From contig NZ_JARWOJ010000087.1 in assembly GCF_029868625.1 (NCBI RefSeq), positions 1 to 42,103 on the forward strand: a stretch of 42,103 nt of DNA, read 5' to 3'. Below the pieces are notes generated by a model. It worked only from the letters and a program-made list of their open reading frames with translations. It was not told where the DNA came from and made no database searches. The stretch comes from Nocardia neocaledoniensis. Lineage in GTDB: Bacteria > Actinomycetota > Actinomycetes > Mycobacteriales > Mycobacteriaceae. Position numbers and translations under genes: made by a program. Shown one piece after another: positions 33,284 to 42,103 of the stretch; within the stretch, counting starts at the first letter, position 1; each line of letters opens with the position of its first letter.

Positions 33284-33997
33284 TTGAGCACCAGAGTAGA
33301 GATCTGGACCGACATCAACTGCCCGTTCTGCTACCTCGGCAAAGCCCGATTCGAGGCGGCACTGGCCGAATTCGTGCACCGCGACGACGTCGACGTCGTG
33401 CACCGCTCCTTCGAACTCGACCCCACCCTGCCCGCCGACGAGACCGGCCCCGTCATCCCGCGCATCGCCGCCAAGTACGGCATCCCCGTCGAGCAGGCCG
33501 CCGCCAACGAGCGCGCCATCGCCGCCCAGGCCGCCGAACTCGGCCTGCCGTACCAGAGCAGCGGCCGCGACTACGGCAACAGCTTCGACATGCACCGGCT
33601 CCTGCACTTCGCCCTCGACCAGGGCAAACAGGACGTGCTGCTCGACGCGCTCTACGCGGGCAACTTCGCCGACCCCGAACCCGTCTTCGGTGACCGGGAA
33701 CGACTGGTCGCCCTCGCGGTCCGCGCCGGACTCGACGAGACCGAGGTCAGAGACGTCCTCGCCGACCCCGACGCCTACGCCGCCGCGGTGCGCCAGGACG
33801 AACGCGAGGCCGATCAGCTCGGCGTGACCGGTGTGCCGTTCTTCGTGTTCGACAACAAGTACGCCGTCTCCGGCGCCCAGCCCACCGAAGTGTTCACCCA
33901 GGCGCTGACCACCGCGTGGAACGACCGCCCCGCACCGCTGGTGCAGGTATCCGCCGGCGACGCACCCGCCTGCGGCCCCGACGGCTGCGCGAGCTGA
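33284..33997 (+). CDS. DsbA family oxidoreductase (FrnE-like)
   Basis: A 237-residue thioredoxin-fold protein of the FrnE/HCCA-isomerase-like DsbA group. The N-terminal active site is INCPFCYLG (Cys13, Cys16). A large helical insertion follows, then the cis-Pro loop GVTGVPFFVFDN. The tail ACGPDGCAS has a second Cys pair spaced C-x4-C (Cys230, Cys235), as described for Deinococcus FrnE, where both motifs are redox active. No signal peptide is present, so it should act in the cytoplasm. TTG at 33284 follows GAGGAGG by 5 bases and no better start exists. It may work with mycothiol-based redox balance; that is inference. Confidence 0.9.
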   Translation: MSTRVEIWTDINCPFCYLGKARFEAALAEFVHRDDVDVVHRSFELDPTLPADETGPVIPRIAAKYGIPVEQAAANERAIAAQAAELGLPYQSSGRDYGNSFDMHRLLHFALDQGKQDVLLDALYAGNFADPEPVFGDRERLVALAVRAGLDETEVRDVLADPDAYAAAVRQDEREADQLGVTGVPFFVFDNKYAVSGAQPTEVFTQALTTAWNDRPAPLVQVSAGDAPACGPDGCAS

Positions 33998-34000
33998 GCC

Positions 34001-35050
34001 CTACAGGTCGATGACGACCTTGATGTCGGCGTGATCACCCGGATCGAACGCTTCGAGCGCCCGCTCCAACGGCAACCGCCGGGTGATCAGCCGGCCCAGC
34101 CACGCCGCGTCGGCCTTGGCCAGCGCCTGCGCGGCCAGCTCGTAGTGGTGCCGGTTGGCGTTGACCGACCCGAACACCAGCGCGTTGTCCAGCACGATAT
34201 TGCGGTTGAGCGCGCCCACATCCACCGGCGCGTCGGTGCCCGGTGTCGAGACACCGGTCAGGCAGACGATCACGCCCGGATTGTTGATCTCGGCCGCGCT
34301 CAGCGCGACCGCGGGCGCGCCGGTCGCCTCGATCACCACGTCCGGATCGATCCGTTCGGCCAGCTCCGAGGCCGAACCCGTGTGGAAGGTGGCGCCGAGA
34401 TCGGCGACCAGACCCGGCTTCGGTCCCTCCGTCGTCCGGTCGAGCACGTGCACATCCAGGCCACGCTGCACACCCAGTAATGCCGCGAGCAGCCCGATCG
34501 GGCCGGCTCCGGTGACCATCGCGGTCTTGGGCTCGAACCAGGCGCGCTGGTTGATCCGCTCGATCTGGTCCCAGGCCTTGGCCACCACTGTCGTCGGCTC
34601 CATCAGCACGCCGACCTGTTCGAGCGCGGGATCCAGCTTCACCGCGTAGTCGACCGGCACCACCCAGCTCGTCGAGCCGAACCCGTCGATCTGCTTGATC
34701 CCGCGCTCGACGTACTGCCCGTTGCGGCACATGTCGAACTCGCCGCGCGCACACGCGCCACACGGCACCGGATCCGGCCTGCGCACGATGCCGACCACGA
34801 GATCGCCCGCGGTGAAACCACTTCCGGCGGGCGCCGTGCGTACCCGCCCCAGCGATTCGTGTCCGAGGACCAGCCGCTCGCGGCCCGGCGGTGCCCACCC
34901 GTAGCTGCCCTCGGCGATCTCGCGGTCGGTGCCGCAGATGCCCAGCGCCACTCCGTCGACGAGCAATTCGTCCGGCCCTGGCTCCGGATCCGGTACCTCC
35001 GCGATGCTCAACGAGCCCGCCCGATTCGGAATCACGGTCAATGCACGCAT
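34001..35050 (-). CDS. Glucose 1-dehydrogenase-like medium-chain dehydrogenase
   Basis: A 349-residue zinc-dependent medium-chain dehydrogenase. Catalytic-zinc motifs are GICGTDREI and LGHESLG. The structural lobe PCGACARGEFDMC keeps three Cys. The Rossmann motif is VTGAGPIGLLAALLGV. The C-terminal region (NIVLDNALVFGSVNANRHHYELAAQAL, split as NIVLDNALVFGSVN and ANRHHYELAAQAL) matches glucose-dehydrogenase C-terminal domains. It would oxidise glucose or another aldose to a lactone with NAD(P). The ATG at 35050 has GGAAGGG upstream. It is divergent from another dehydrogenase gene. Sugar specificity is not readable from sequence. Confidence 0.85.
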   Translation of the reverse strand: MRALTVIPNRAGSLSIAEVPDPEPGPDELLVDGVALGICGTDREIAEGSYGWAPPGRERLVLGHESLGRVRTAPAGSGFTAGDLVVGIVRRPDPVPCGACARGEFDMCRNGQYVERGIKQIDGFGSTSWVVPVDYAVKLDPALEQVGVLMEPTTVVAKAWDQIERINQRAWFEPKTAMVTGAGPIGLLAALLGVQRGLDVHVLDRTTEGPKPGLVADLGATFHTGSASELAERIDPDVVIEATGAPAVALSAAEINNPGVIVCLTGVSTPGTDAPVDVGALNRNIVLDNALVFGSVNANRHHYELAAQALAKADAAWLGRLITRRLPLERALEAFDPGDHADIKVVIDL

Positions 35051-35238
35051 GTCGGCAACCCTTCCGCCACCTCGGCGACGCTGTCGGAACCTGCACGAAT
35101 ACCTGCGACAACGCTACGGGAACCCCGCCCGGTCACGCAGTATCGACAAGATCGCGAATAGCTTGCGATGTGCCGGCGAATGCTGCCACGATCGAGGAAG
35201 CCGCCGACAGCTGCTCGACCACGACGTGGGAGGTAACA

Positions 35239-36279
35239 GTGCAGGCCGTCCAATATCGCACCCCGGGCTCAGCCCCCGAAGTCGTCACCGTGCCCGACCC
35301 CGAACCAGGCCCCGGCCAGGTCCTGCTGAAGGTCGCCGCCGCCGGTGTCTGCCACTCCGACATCGCCGTGATGGGCATGCCCGCCGACCAGCTCGGCTTC
35401 CCGCTCCCACTGACCCTGGGCCACGAAGGCGCCGGCACCGTCGCCGCGCTCGGCGCCGGCGTGGAAGGCATCGAACTCGGCGCCATGATGGCCGTCTACG
35501 GGCCGTGGGGGTGCGGCCGCTGCCGCATGTGCGCCAACGGCATCGAGAACTACTGCCTGCGCGCGAAGGAACTCGGGATCTTCCCACCCGGACTCGGCGC
35601 ACCCGGCGCCATGGCCGAATACCTGATCGTCGACGATGCCCGCCACCTCGTGCCGCTCGGTGACCTCGACCCCGTGCAGAACGTCTCGCTCACCGACGCG
35701 GGCCTCACGCCCTATCACGCGATCAGCCTGTCGCTGCCCAAACTGGTCCCCGGCAGCACCTGCGTCGTCATCGGCGCGGGCGGGCTCGGCCATGTCGCCA
35801 TCCAGCTGCTGCGCGCCATGACCGCGACCAGGATCATCGCCCTCGATCTGTCCGAGGAGCGGCTCGAGCTGGCCCGAGAGGTCGGCGCCCACGACACCGT
35901 CCTCTCCGACGCCGACGCGGCCGAGCGCATCCGCGCCCTCACCGACGGCGACGGCGCGCAGGTGATCCTCGACTTCGTCGGCGCCCCACCCACCACCGCC
36001 ACCGCGGCGGCCGCCGCGGGCGTGGCCGCCGACATCACCGTCGTCGGGCTCGGCGGCGGCACGGTCGAGGTCGGGTTCGGCAGCCTGCCGTACGAGACCA
36101 CCGTGTGTTCGCCGTACTGGGGAACCCGCTCCGAACTCATCGAGGTCCTCGACATCGCGCGCCAGGGCGAGGTATCGGTGCACGTGGAGACCTTCACACT
36201 CGACGAAGCGCCACTGGCCTACGAACGTCTGCACGCCGGAAAGATCACCGGCCGCGCCGTCATCGTTCCCGGCAGCTGA
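35239..36279 (+). CDS. NAD(P)-dependent alcohol dehydrogenase
   Basis: A 346-residue zinc-dependent medium-chain alcohol dehydrogenase. Catalytic-zinc ligands lie in GVCHSDIAV and LGHEGAGTV. The structural-zinc lobe WGCGRCRMCANGIENYC has all four Cys. The NAD-binding motif is IGAGGLGHVAIQLL, and ALDLSEERLELA gives the Asp that usually favours NAD over NADP. GTG at 35239 follows GGGAGGT; the longer frame is a shadow. The 188-base divergent gap contains the short repeat ATCGC-N9-GCGAT (35151-35169), which could bind a regulator of both dehydrogenases. Substrate: a primary or secondary alcohol, unspecified. Confidence 0.9.
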   Translation: MQAVQYRTPGSAPEVVTVPDPEPGPGQVLLKVAAAGVCHSDIAVMGMPADQLGFPLPLTLGHEGAGTVAALGAGVEGIELGAMMAVYGPWGCGRCRMCANGIENYCLRAKELGIFPPGLGAPGAMAEYLIVDDARHLVPLGDLDPVQNVSLTDAGLTPYHAISLSLPKLVPGSTCVVIGAGGLGHVAIQLLRAMTATRIIALDLSEERLELAREVGAHDTVLSDADAAERIRALTDGDGAQVILDFVGAPPTTATAAAAAGVAADITVVGLGGGTVEVGFGSLPYETTVCSPYWGTRSELIEVLDIARQGEVSVHVETFTLDEAPLAYERLHAGKITGRAVIVPGS

Positions 36280-36329
36280 ACCGTCACGCTACGGTGGACA
36301 CCGATCGACCGTCGGCTGCTGGAGGCGTC

Positions 36330-37207
36330 TTGCGCATCATCGTCCCGATCCTGCTCGTGCTCGCCGCCTTCCTCGGCGCCACCGCACCCGCTTCGAGCGC
36401 ACCGGCCCTCGACGACGTCACCAGCCGCAAGATCGACGAACTGCTGGCCGTCCGCGCCGAAGCAGGCGGCATCGACCGCGGCGAGCTGCTCGCCCGGCTC
36501 GGCGCGCGCCTGCTCGACACCCCCTACGGCGCGAACATGCTCGTCGGGTCCGCCACCCAACCCGAACAACTCGTCATCGACCTGCGCCGCGTCGACTGCT
36601 TCACCTACCTCGACTACCTCGAGGCCGCCTCCCGCTCCGGCGACCGCGACCAGTTCGTCGCCAACCTGCTCGCCACCCGCTACGTCGACAGCCGCGTGGA
36701 ATTCGCCCAGCGCAAGCACTTCTTCACCGACTGGGCCGCCACCGGCCGCCGCGCCGCCACCGACATCACCGCGACCCTGAGCCCCGCCGCGGTCACCACC
36801 ACCAAGCACCTCAACGCCAAGGCCGACGGCGGCACCTACCTGCCCGGCATCCCCGTCGGGGGGGGCCGCCCCCCCCCCCCCCCACACCCGCCCCGGCCCC
36901 CGCGCGGGGGGGGGCCGCCCCGCCCCCCCCCCCGCCCCCCCCCCCCGGGCCCCCCCCCCCCCCCCCCCAAACCCCCGCGCCCGCGGGCGCCGGGGGAGTG
37001 ATCGCCGGCCTGCGCACCGGCGACTTCCTCGGCGCCTATGCGCCCGACACGGGACTCGACGTCACCCACGTCGGCCTGGTCGTGCACACGCCCAGCGGGC
37101 CGGTCTTCCGCAACGCCTCCTCCCTCGCGGAATACCGCGTCGTGGACACCCCACTGGCCGACTACATCCGCACCACCCCGGGCATCGTCGTCCTGCGCCC
37201 CCTGTGA
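36330..37207 (+). CDS. DUF1460 family exported protein, reading frame broken by G/C homopolymer
   Basis: The 5' part (36330-36857) encodes a signal peptide (LRIIVPILLVLAAFLGATA, ending near SSA) and a DUF1460 domain with RVDCFTYLDYLEAA (likely catalytic Cys) and YLPGIPV. The 3' part (36998-37207) continues the same family in another frame: LRTGDFLGAYAP, GLDVTHVGLVVHT with the expected His, and VVLRPL at the end. Between them lies an implausible G/C homopolymer run, and the frame shifts by two. The gene is probably intact in the organism. The family is NlpC/P60-like, perhaps an amidase or peptidase acting on the wall. TTG at 36330 has GGAGG 5 bases upstream. Confidence 0.75.
36858..36996. other. 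G/C homopolymer block inside DUF1460 gene, probable artefact
   Basis: Long G and C runs with almost no A or T fill 139 bases inside a conserved protein family that needs only about 20 residues here. The flanking halves are clear matches in different frames. A sequencing or gap-filling error is the simplest reading. Confidence 0.8.
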
Positions 37208-37222
37208 ACCACGCTGCGGCAC

Positions 37223-37253
37223 TTGACTTCAGGTCGACCTGAAGCGGCACCGT
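37223..37253 (+). promoter_or_regulatory. MerR-type promoter with perfect 18-base palindrome
   Basis: The -35 TTGACT (37223-37228) and -10 CACCGT (37248-37253) are separated by 19 bases, the over-long spacer typical of MerR-activated promoters. The palindrome CTTCAGGTCGACCTGAAG (37227-37244) fills the spacer. The -10 lies 6 bases before the methyltransferase ATG, so the message is probably leaderless. The merR gene is the second gene downstream. Confidence 0.75.
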
Positions 37254-37259
37254 GAACGC

Positions 37260-37805
37260 ATGACCACCTTCGACCACGCCACCAGCCTCGGCTACGACCG
37301 CCGCGCCACCCGCCTGCTCGGCAGCCTCTACCGGCGCATCGCCGCCGACATCGACACCGCGACCGCTCCCGGCGCCCGCGTCGCCGACATCGGCACCGGC
37401 CCAGGACGGCTGCTGTCGTGTCTGGCGGCCCGCCGCCCCGACCTGCGCCTGCACGGCGTCGACCTGTCCCCACACATGATCGAGATCGCCCACCGCAACC
37501 TCGCCGGGCACCCGGTCGCACTCGCCGTCGCCGACGTGGGAGACCTGCCCTACGCCGACGCCTCCGTCGACCTGGCGGTGTCCAGCCTGAGCATGCACGA
37601 ATGGCCCGACCTCGACGCCGCCGCCCGCGAACTGCGCCGCGTCCTGGCACCCGGCGGCGCCCTCACCGTCTACGACTTCCGGTTCGCGCGCACCACGACC
37701 GCCCGGCGCGCACTGGCCACCCACTTCGGCACCGTGCGGACCGCCGCCGTCCGCCTGCCGTGGCATCCGCTCGCGCTCGTCACCCGCTACCATGCCGCCG
37801 CCTAG
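37260..37805 (+). CDS. Class I SAM-dependent methyltransferase
   Basis: A 181-residue methyltransferase. Motif I is VADIGTGPGRLL, followed by LHGVDLSPHMIEIA (acidic residue for the SAM ribose), VADVGDLPYADASVDL, and a post-motif region RELRRVLAPGGALTVYDF. The C-terminal substrate region is short. ATG at 37260 has no Shine-Dalgarno and lies 6 bases after the -10, so it is leaderless. It is the first gene of a two-gene unit with merR, whose promoter carries a perfect palindrome. It could modify the compound that the MerR protein senses. No close functional match can be named. Confidence 0.87.
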   Translation: MTTFDHATSLGYDRRATRLLGSLYRRIAADIDTATAPGARVADIGTGPGRLLSCLAARRPDLRLHGVDLSPHMIEIAHRNLAGHPVALAVADVGDLPYADASVDLAVSSLSMHEWPDLDAAARELRRVLAPGGALTVYDFRFARTTTARRALATHFGTVRTAAVRLPWHPLALVTRYHAAA

Positions 37806-37808
37806 GCT
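37803..37808 (+). promoter_or_regulatory. Possible internal -10 element before merR
   Basis: TAGGCT lies exactly 6 bases before the merR ATG and no ribosome site is visible. It includes the TAG stop of the methyltransferase gene, so the match could be partly coincidental. Confidence 0.4.
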
Positions 37809-37814
37809 CGACGA

Positions 37815-38231
37815 ATGACGGGGACCCACACCACGATCGGCGCGGCGGCGGCCCACTTCGGACTGGGCACCCACGTTCTCCGGCACTGGGAGGACTGCGG
37901 TCTGCTCACCCCCGACCGCGACGCCGCGGGCCGCCGCCGCTACCGCGACACCGACCTGGACACCATCGCCATGATCGTCCTCGGCAAGCAGGCCGGGCTC
38001 TCCCCGGATGATCTGGCCCTGCTGTTCACGGGTGCCCCCGACCGGGTCACCCGTACCCAGGTGCTGCGCGACCACCACGCCCGCCTCGCCGCACAGCTGG
38101 TCCGCACCAGGGCCGCCCTCGACGCGGTCGCCCACGTCCTCGACTGCGACGCCGACGACTTCCGCACCTGCCCACACTTCCGCGACCGGATCGCGGCCGT
38201 CCGCCGGGACGACACGATCGCTGAGCGGTAA
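37815..38231 (+). CDS. MerR family regulator
   Basis: A 138-residue MerR-type regulator. The winged HTH is at about 6-70: IGAAAAHFGLGTHVLRHWED, CGLLTPDRDAAGRRRYRDTD, then DLDTIAMIVLGKQAGL. A dimerisation coiled coil follows (VLRDHHARLAAQLVRTRAAL). The C-terminus CDADDFRTCPHFRD has two Cys and could sense metal or redox state. It lies 9 bases after the methyltransferase stop, so the two form one unit. The palindromic, 19-base-spacer promoter upstream of the methyltransferase gene is its likely target, which implies autoregulation. Confidence 0.88.
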   Translation: MTGTHTTIGAAAAHFGLGTHVLRHWEDCGLLTPDRDAAGRRRYRDTDLDTIAMIVLGKQAGLSPDDLALLFTGAPDRVTRTQVLRDHHARLAAQLVRTRAALDAVAHVLDCDADDFRTCPHFRDRIAAVRRDDTIAER

Positions 38232-38273
38232 CCGGGCTGTGCGTATCCGCGCCGTCGTGAGACGATCACGCAG

Positions 38274-38717
38274 GTGACCAGCACGTCGGACCGGCCCCAG
38301 CACCTCAGGGATCTCGCGCTGCTGCGTCGCGTCCGCGACCGGATCGACCGCGACTACGCACAACCCCTCGACGTCGAAGCCCTCGCCCGCGGCGTTCACC
38401 TCTCGGCAGGGCATCTGAGCAGGCAATTCCGGGCAGCCTACGGCGAATCCGTGTACTCCTACCTGATGACCCGCCGTATCGAACGCGCCATGGCGCTGCT
38501 GCGCCGCGGCGACATGAGCGTCACCGAGGTGTGTTTCGCCGTCGGTTCGTCCTCGCTGGGCACCTTCAGCACCCGCTTCACCGAACTGGTCGGCGTGCCG
38601 CCCAGCGTCTACCGGCAGCAACAGGCCGAAGCCACCGAGGGGATGCCGTCGTGCGTGGCCAAGAAGGTGACCAGACCGATCAGGAATCGAGAAGCACCGA
38701 CCACCAGCGGCCATTAG
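38274..38717 (+). CDS. AraC family regulator (DNA-binding domain only)
   Basis: A 147-residue AraC-type protein that is almost only the two-HTH DNA-binding domain (about 17-115). Landmarks are DVEALARGVHLSAGHLSRQF, AYGESVYSYLMTRRIERAM, and the family signature SVTEVCFAVGSSSLGTFSTR, then FTELVGVPPSVYR. There is no N-terminal sensor domain, so a partner or expression level must control it. The start is GTG 38274. The short repeat CGTGA-N5-TCACG lies at 38256-38270 just before it. It is followed by a VOC protein gene 10 bases later, a pairing seen elsewhere in actinobacteria, where the VOC gene is the regulated target. Confidence 0.88.
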   Translation: MTSTSDRPQHLRDLALLRRVRDRIDRDYAQPLDVEALARGVHLSAGHLSRQFRAAYGESVYSYLMTRRIERAMALLRRGDMSVTEVCFAVGSSSLGTFSTRFTELVGVPPSVYRQQQAEATEGMPSCVAKKVTRPIRNREAPTTSGH

Positions 38718-38720
38718 CGT
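38715..38720 (+). promoter_or_regulatory. Possible -10 element of leaderless VOC gene
   Basis: TAGCGT is followed by 7 bases and the ATG at 38728. It includes the TAG stop of the AraC gene, so part of the match may be chance. Confidence 0.35.
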
Positions 38721-38727
38721 GGTCGTC

Positions 38728-39138
38728 ATGAACATCACCATTCACCAGACCTACCTGCCCCACGACGACCCCGACGCCGCCCTCGCCTTCTACCGCGACG
38801 CACTCGGCTTCGAGGTCCGCAACGACGTCGGCTACAACGGCTTGCGCTGGATCACCGTCGGCCCCGCCAACCAGCCCGACACCGCCATCGTGCTGCACCC
38901 GCCCGCCGCCGACCCCGGCATCACCGACGAGGAACGCCGCGTCATCACCGAGATGATGGCCAAGGGCACCTACGCCGGGGTCAACCTCGCCACCGAGGAC
39001 CTCGACGGGCTCTTCGCCAAACTGCAGGCCGGTGACATCGAGGTCGTGCAGGAACCCACCGACCAGCCCTACGGCGTGCGCGACTGCGCCTTCCGCGATC
39101 CCGCGGGCAACATGATCCGGATTCAGCAGACGAAGTAA
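38728..39138 (+). CDS. VOC family (glyoxalase/bleomycin-resistance fold) protein
   Basis: A 136-residue vicinal-oxygen-chelate protein. The N-terminal half has the usual PDAALAFYRDALGFEVRND, and the end has AFRDPAGNMIRIQQ with the metal-ligand-like region. VOC proteins bind metal or small molecules and act as glyoxalases, dioxygenases or drug-binding resistance proteins; the class cannot be fixed here. ATG at 38728 is preferred over the GTG at 38719. It is 10 bases downstream of the AraC gene, which probably controls it. Confidence 0.87.
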   Translation: MNITIHQTYLPHDDPDAALAFYRDALGFEVRNDVGYNGLRWITVGPANQPDTAIVLHPPAADPGITDEERRVITEMMAKGTYAGVNLATEDLDGLFAKLQAGDIEVVQEPTDQPYGVRDCAFRDPAGNMIRIQQTK

Positions 39139-39191
39139 GTCGGACACCGAGACTACGATCGACCGGCGACGCCGAACGACCTAGGAGACCC

Positions 39192-41576
<2,385 letters not shown>

Positions 41577-41583
41577 CCCCGCT

Positions 41584-41620
41584 GTCCCCTCCCCGGCCGA
41601 TGGATCGTGGGGGAGGGGAC
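41584..41620 (+). terminator. Hairpin terminator after UvrA-like gene
   Basis: GTCCCCTCCCC pairs perfectly with GGGGAGGGGAC over 11 bases around a 15-base loop, starting 8 bases after the stop codon. There is no T run. The following 242 bases to the next start contain no gene I can support; TAGCCT near 41688 is only a possible -10. Confidence 0.65.
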
Positions 41621-41862
41621 GGGTAGTGCCCTCGATGTGACGTATCTCGCCGCCGTGACCCCTGGTTCCGGTCGCACCCACCGGCCTAGCCTGGGTTTCT
41701 CGCACGCGAAATCGCCTGCACCAGAGGGATATTCGGTACCAATCGGACATTCCGGCGCTGGACGGTGCCGCGCTGATTTCGGCGTGCCCCGAGAGCGTGA
41801 CCGCGCGGGCGGCATCGACCGGCCGAGCGGGACACGCCGCCCTGGACCGAGGAGTCGCGCCG

Positions 41863-41927
41863 GTGTCGCATCGAACAGTCCTGAATCGCCGAGGGGCGCT
41901 GGCCGCCCTGGCCCTGCTCGCCGTCGC
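41863..41927 (+). CDS. 5' end of an exported protein gene, cut by G/C homopolymer
   Basis: GTG at 41863 follows GAGGAG by 9 bases and begins an export signal: SHRTVLNRRGALAALALL, then AVAG. A basic n-region is followed by a hydrophobic core, as in Sec, Tat or lipoprotein signals. The reading frame then enters a G/C homopolymer block at 41928, and nothing after it can be trusted. The mature protein and its function cannot be seen. Confidence 0.55.
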
Positions 41928-42075
41928 GGGGGGGGGGGGGGGCGCTCCCCCCCCCCCCCCCCCCCCCGGGGGCGACGCCCCCCCAGGGCCCCCCCCCAGG
42001 GGCGCCCACGCCCAGCAGGAACCGCCCAGCCGCAACCGCCCCGCCCCCTTGGCGGGGGCCCCCCGGCGGGGGCCC
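41928..42075. other. G/C homopolymer block near window end, probable artefact
   Basis: Runs of 13 or more G and about 20 C dominate, as at 1-120 and 36858-36996. The block directly follows a convincing signal-peptide coding start. I assign no biology to it. Confidence 0.75.
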
Positions 42076-42103
42076 CGCGGCCCGAGTCGGTGATCAGATA
42101 GTG

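Noticed and set aside
35151..35169. ATCGC-N9-GCGAT repeat as a firm operator of the two divergent dehydrogenase genes
   Set aside because: Arms of 5 bases occur often by chance and no regulator gene is adjacent. It is mentioned only within the gene entry.
36858..36996. G-quadruplex or slipped-strand regulatory element
   Set aside because: The block interrupts a conserved domain, shifts its frame and resembles the low-quality ends of the window, so a sequencing error is the better explanation.
36811..37222. Gly-rich minus-strand open frames resembling a PE-PGRS-like or glycine-rich protein
   Set aside because: The Gly runs come from the G/C homopolymer artefact and not from real repeats.

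Overview
The window is very GC-rich, with codon third positions almost always G or C, and looks like chromosome from a mycolic-acid actinomycete, most likely Nocardia or a close relative. The markers are MshC of mycothiol synthesis, an MmpL-family transporter, an LppL-like lipoprotein, DUF3090 and SCO1664-family genes, UppP, a FadD15-like acyl-CoA ligase and a FrnE-type oxidoreductase. I see no tRNA, rRNA, CRISPR array, insertion sequence or prophage.

Layout. (1) 133-5095: acyl-CoA ligase, stand-alone GTP cyclohydrolase II, an unusual PfkB-fold protein and a small conserved protein. (2) 5100-21220: a block that recalls the mycobacterial pyrD-lppL-uppP-mshC neighbourhood. Two modules sit inside it: a small gene + Mtb12-like lipoprotein + MmpL operon (7615-10613), and a haem uptake operon hmuTUV (10621-13630) preceded by an aldo/keto reductase-like gene. 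Between the SCO1664-family gene and mshC lie a small secreted protein and a divergent HTH-regulator/hydrolase operon. (3) 21326-27160: a His-rich heavy-metal P-type ATPase with a CPD metal-site triad, a tandem universal stress protein, and a DUF445 membrane protein paired with an Abi-alpha-like (DUF4393) protein. (4) 27164-29239: enoyl-CoA hydratase/isomerase with its TetR regulator, and a second TetR. (5) 29215-33171: a CPA1 Na+/H+ antiporter fused to a UBP-type zinc finger, a ThrE-family exporter and a histidine phosphatase. (6) 33284-36279: FrnE-like DsbA protein and two divergent medium-chain dehydrogenases. (7) 36330-41576: a DUF1460 protein, a methyltransferase-MerR operon with a perfect palindromic operator, an AraC/VOC pair, and a UvrA-like ABC ATPase without UvrB-interaction regions. 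The window ends in the start of an exported protein.

Regulation is unusually readable. Many genes have a TANNNT hexamer exactly 6 or 7 bases before the start codon and no Shine-Dalgarno, the signature of leaderless transcripts. The hmuT promoter carries an IdeR/DtxR-like iron box. Good operator palindromes precede the MerR operon, one TetR gene and the HTH/hydrolase operon. Strong hairpins close several transcription units.

Three stretches of nearly pure G/C homopolymer (1-120, 36858-36996, about 41928-42075) do not look biological. One of them breaks the DUF1460 reading frame, and sequence there should not be trusted.
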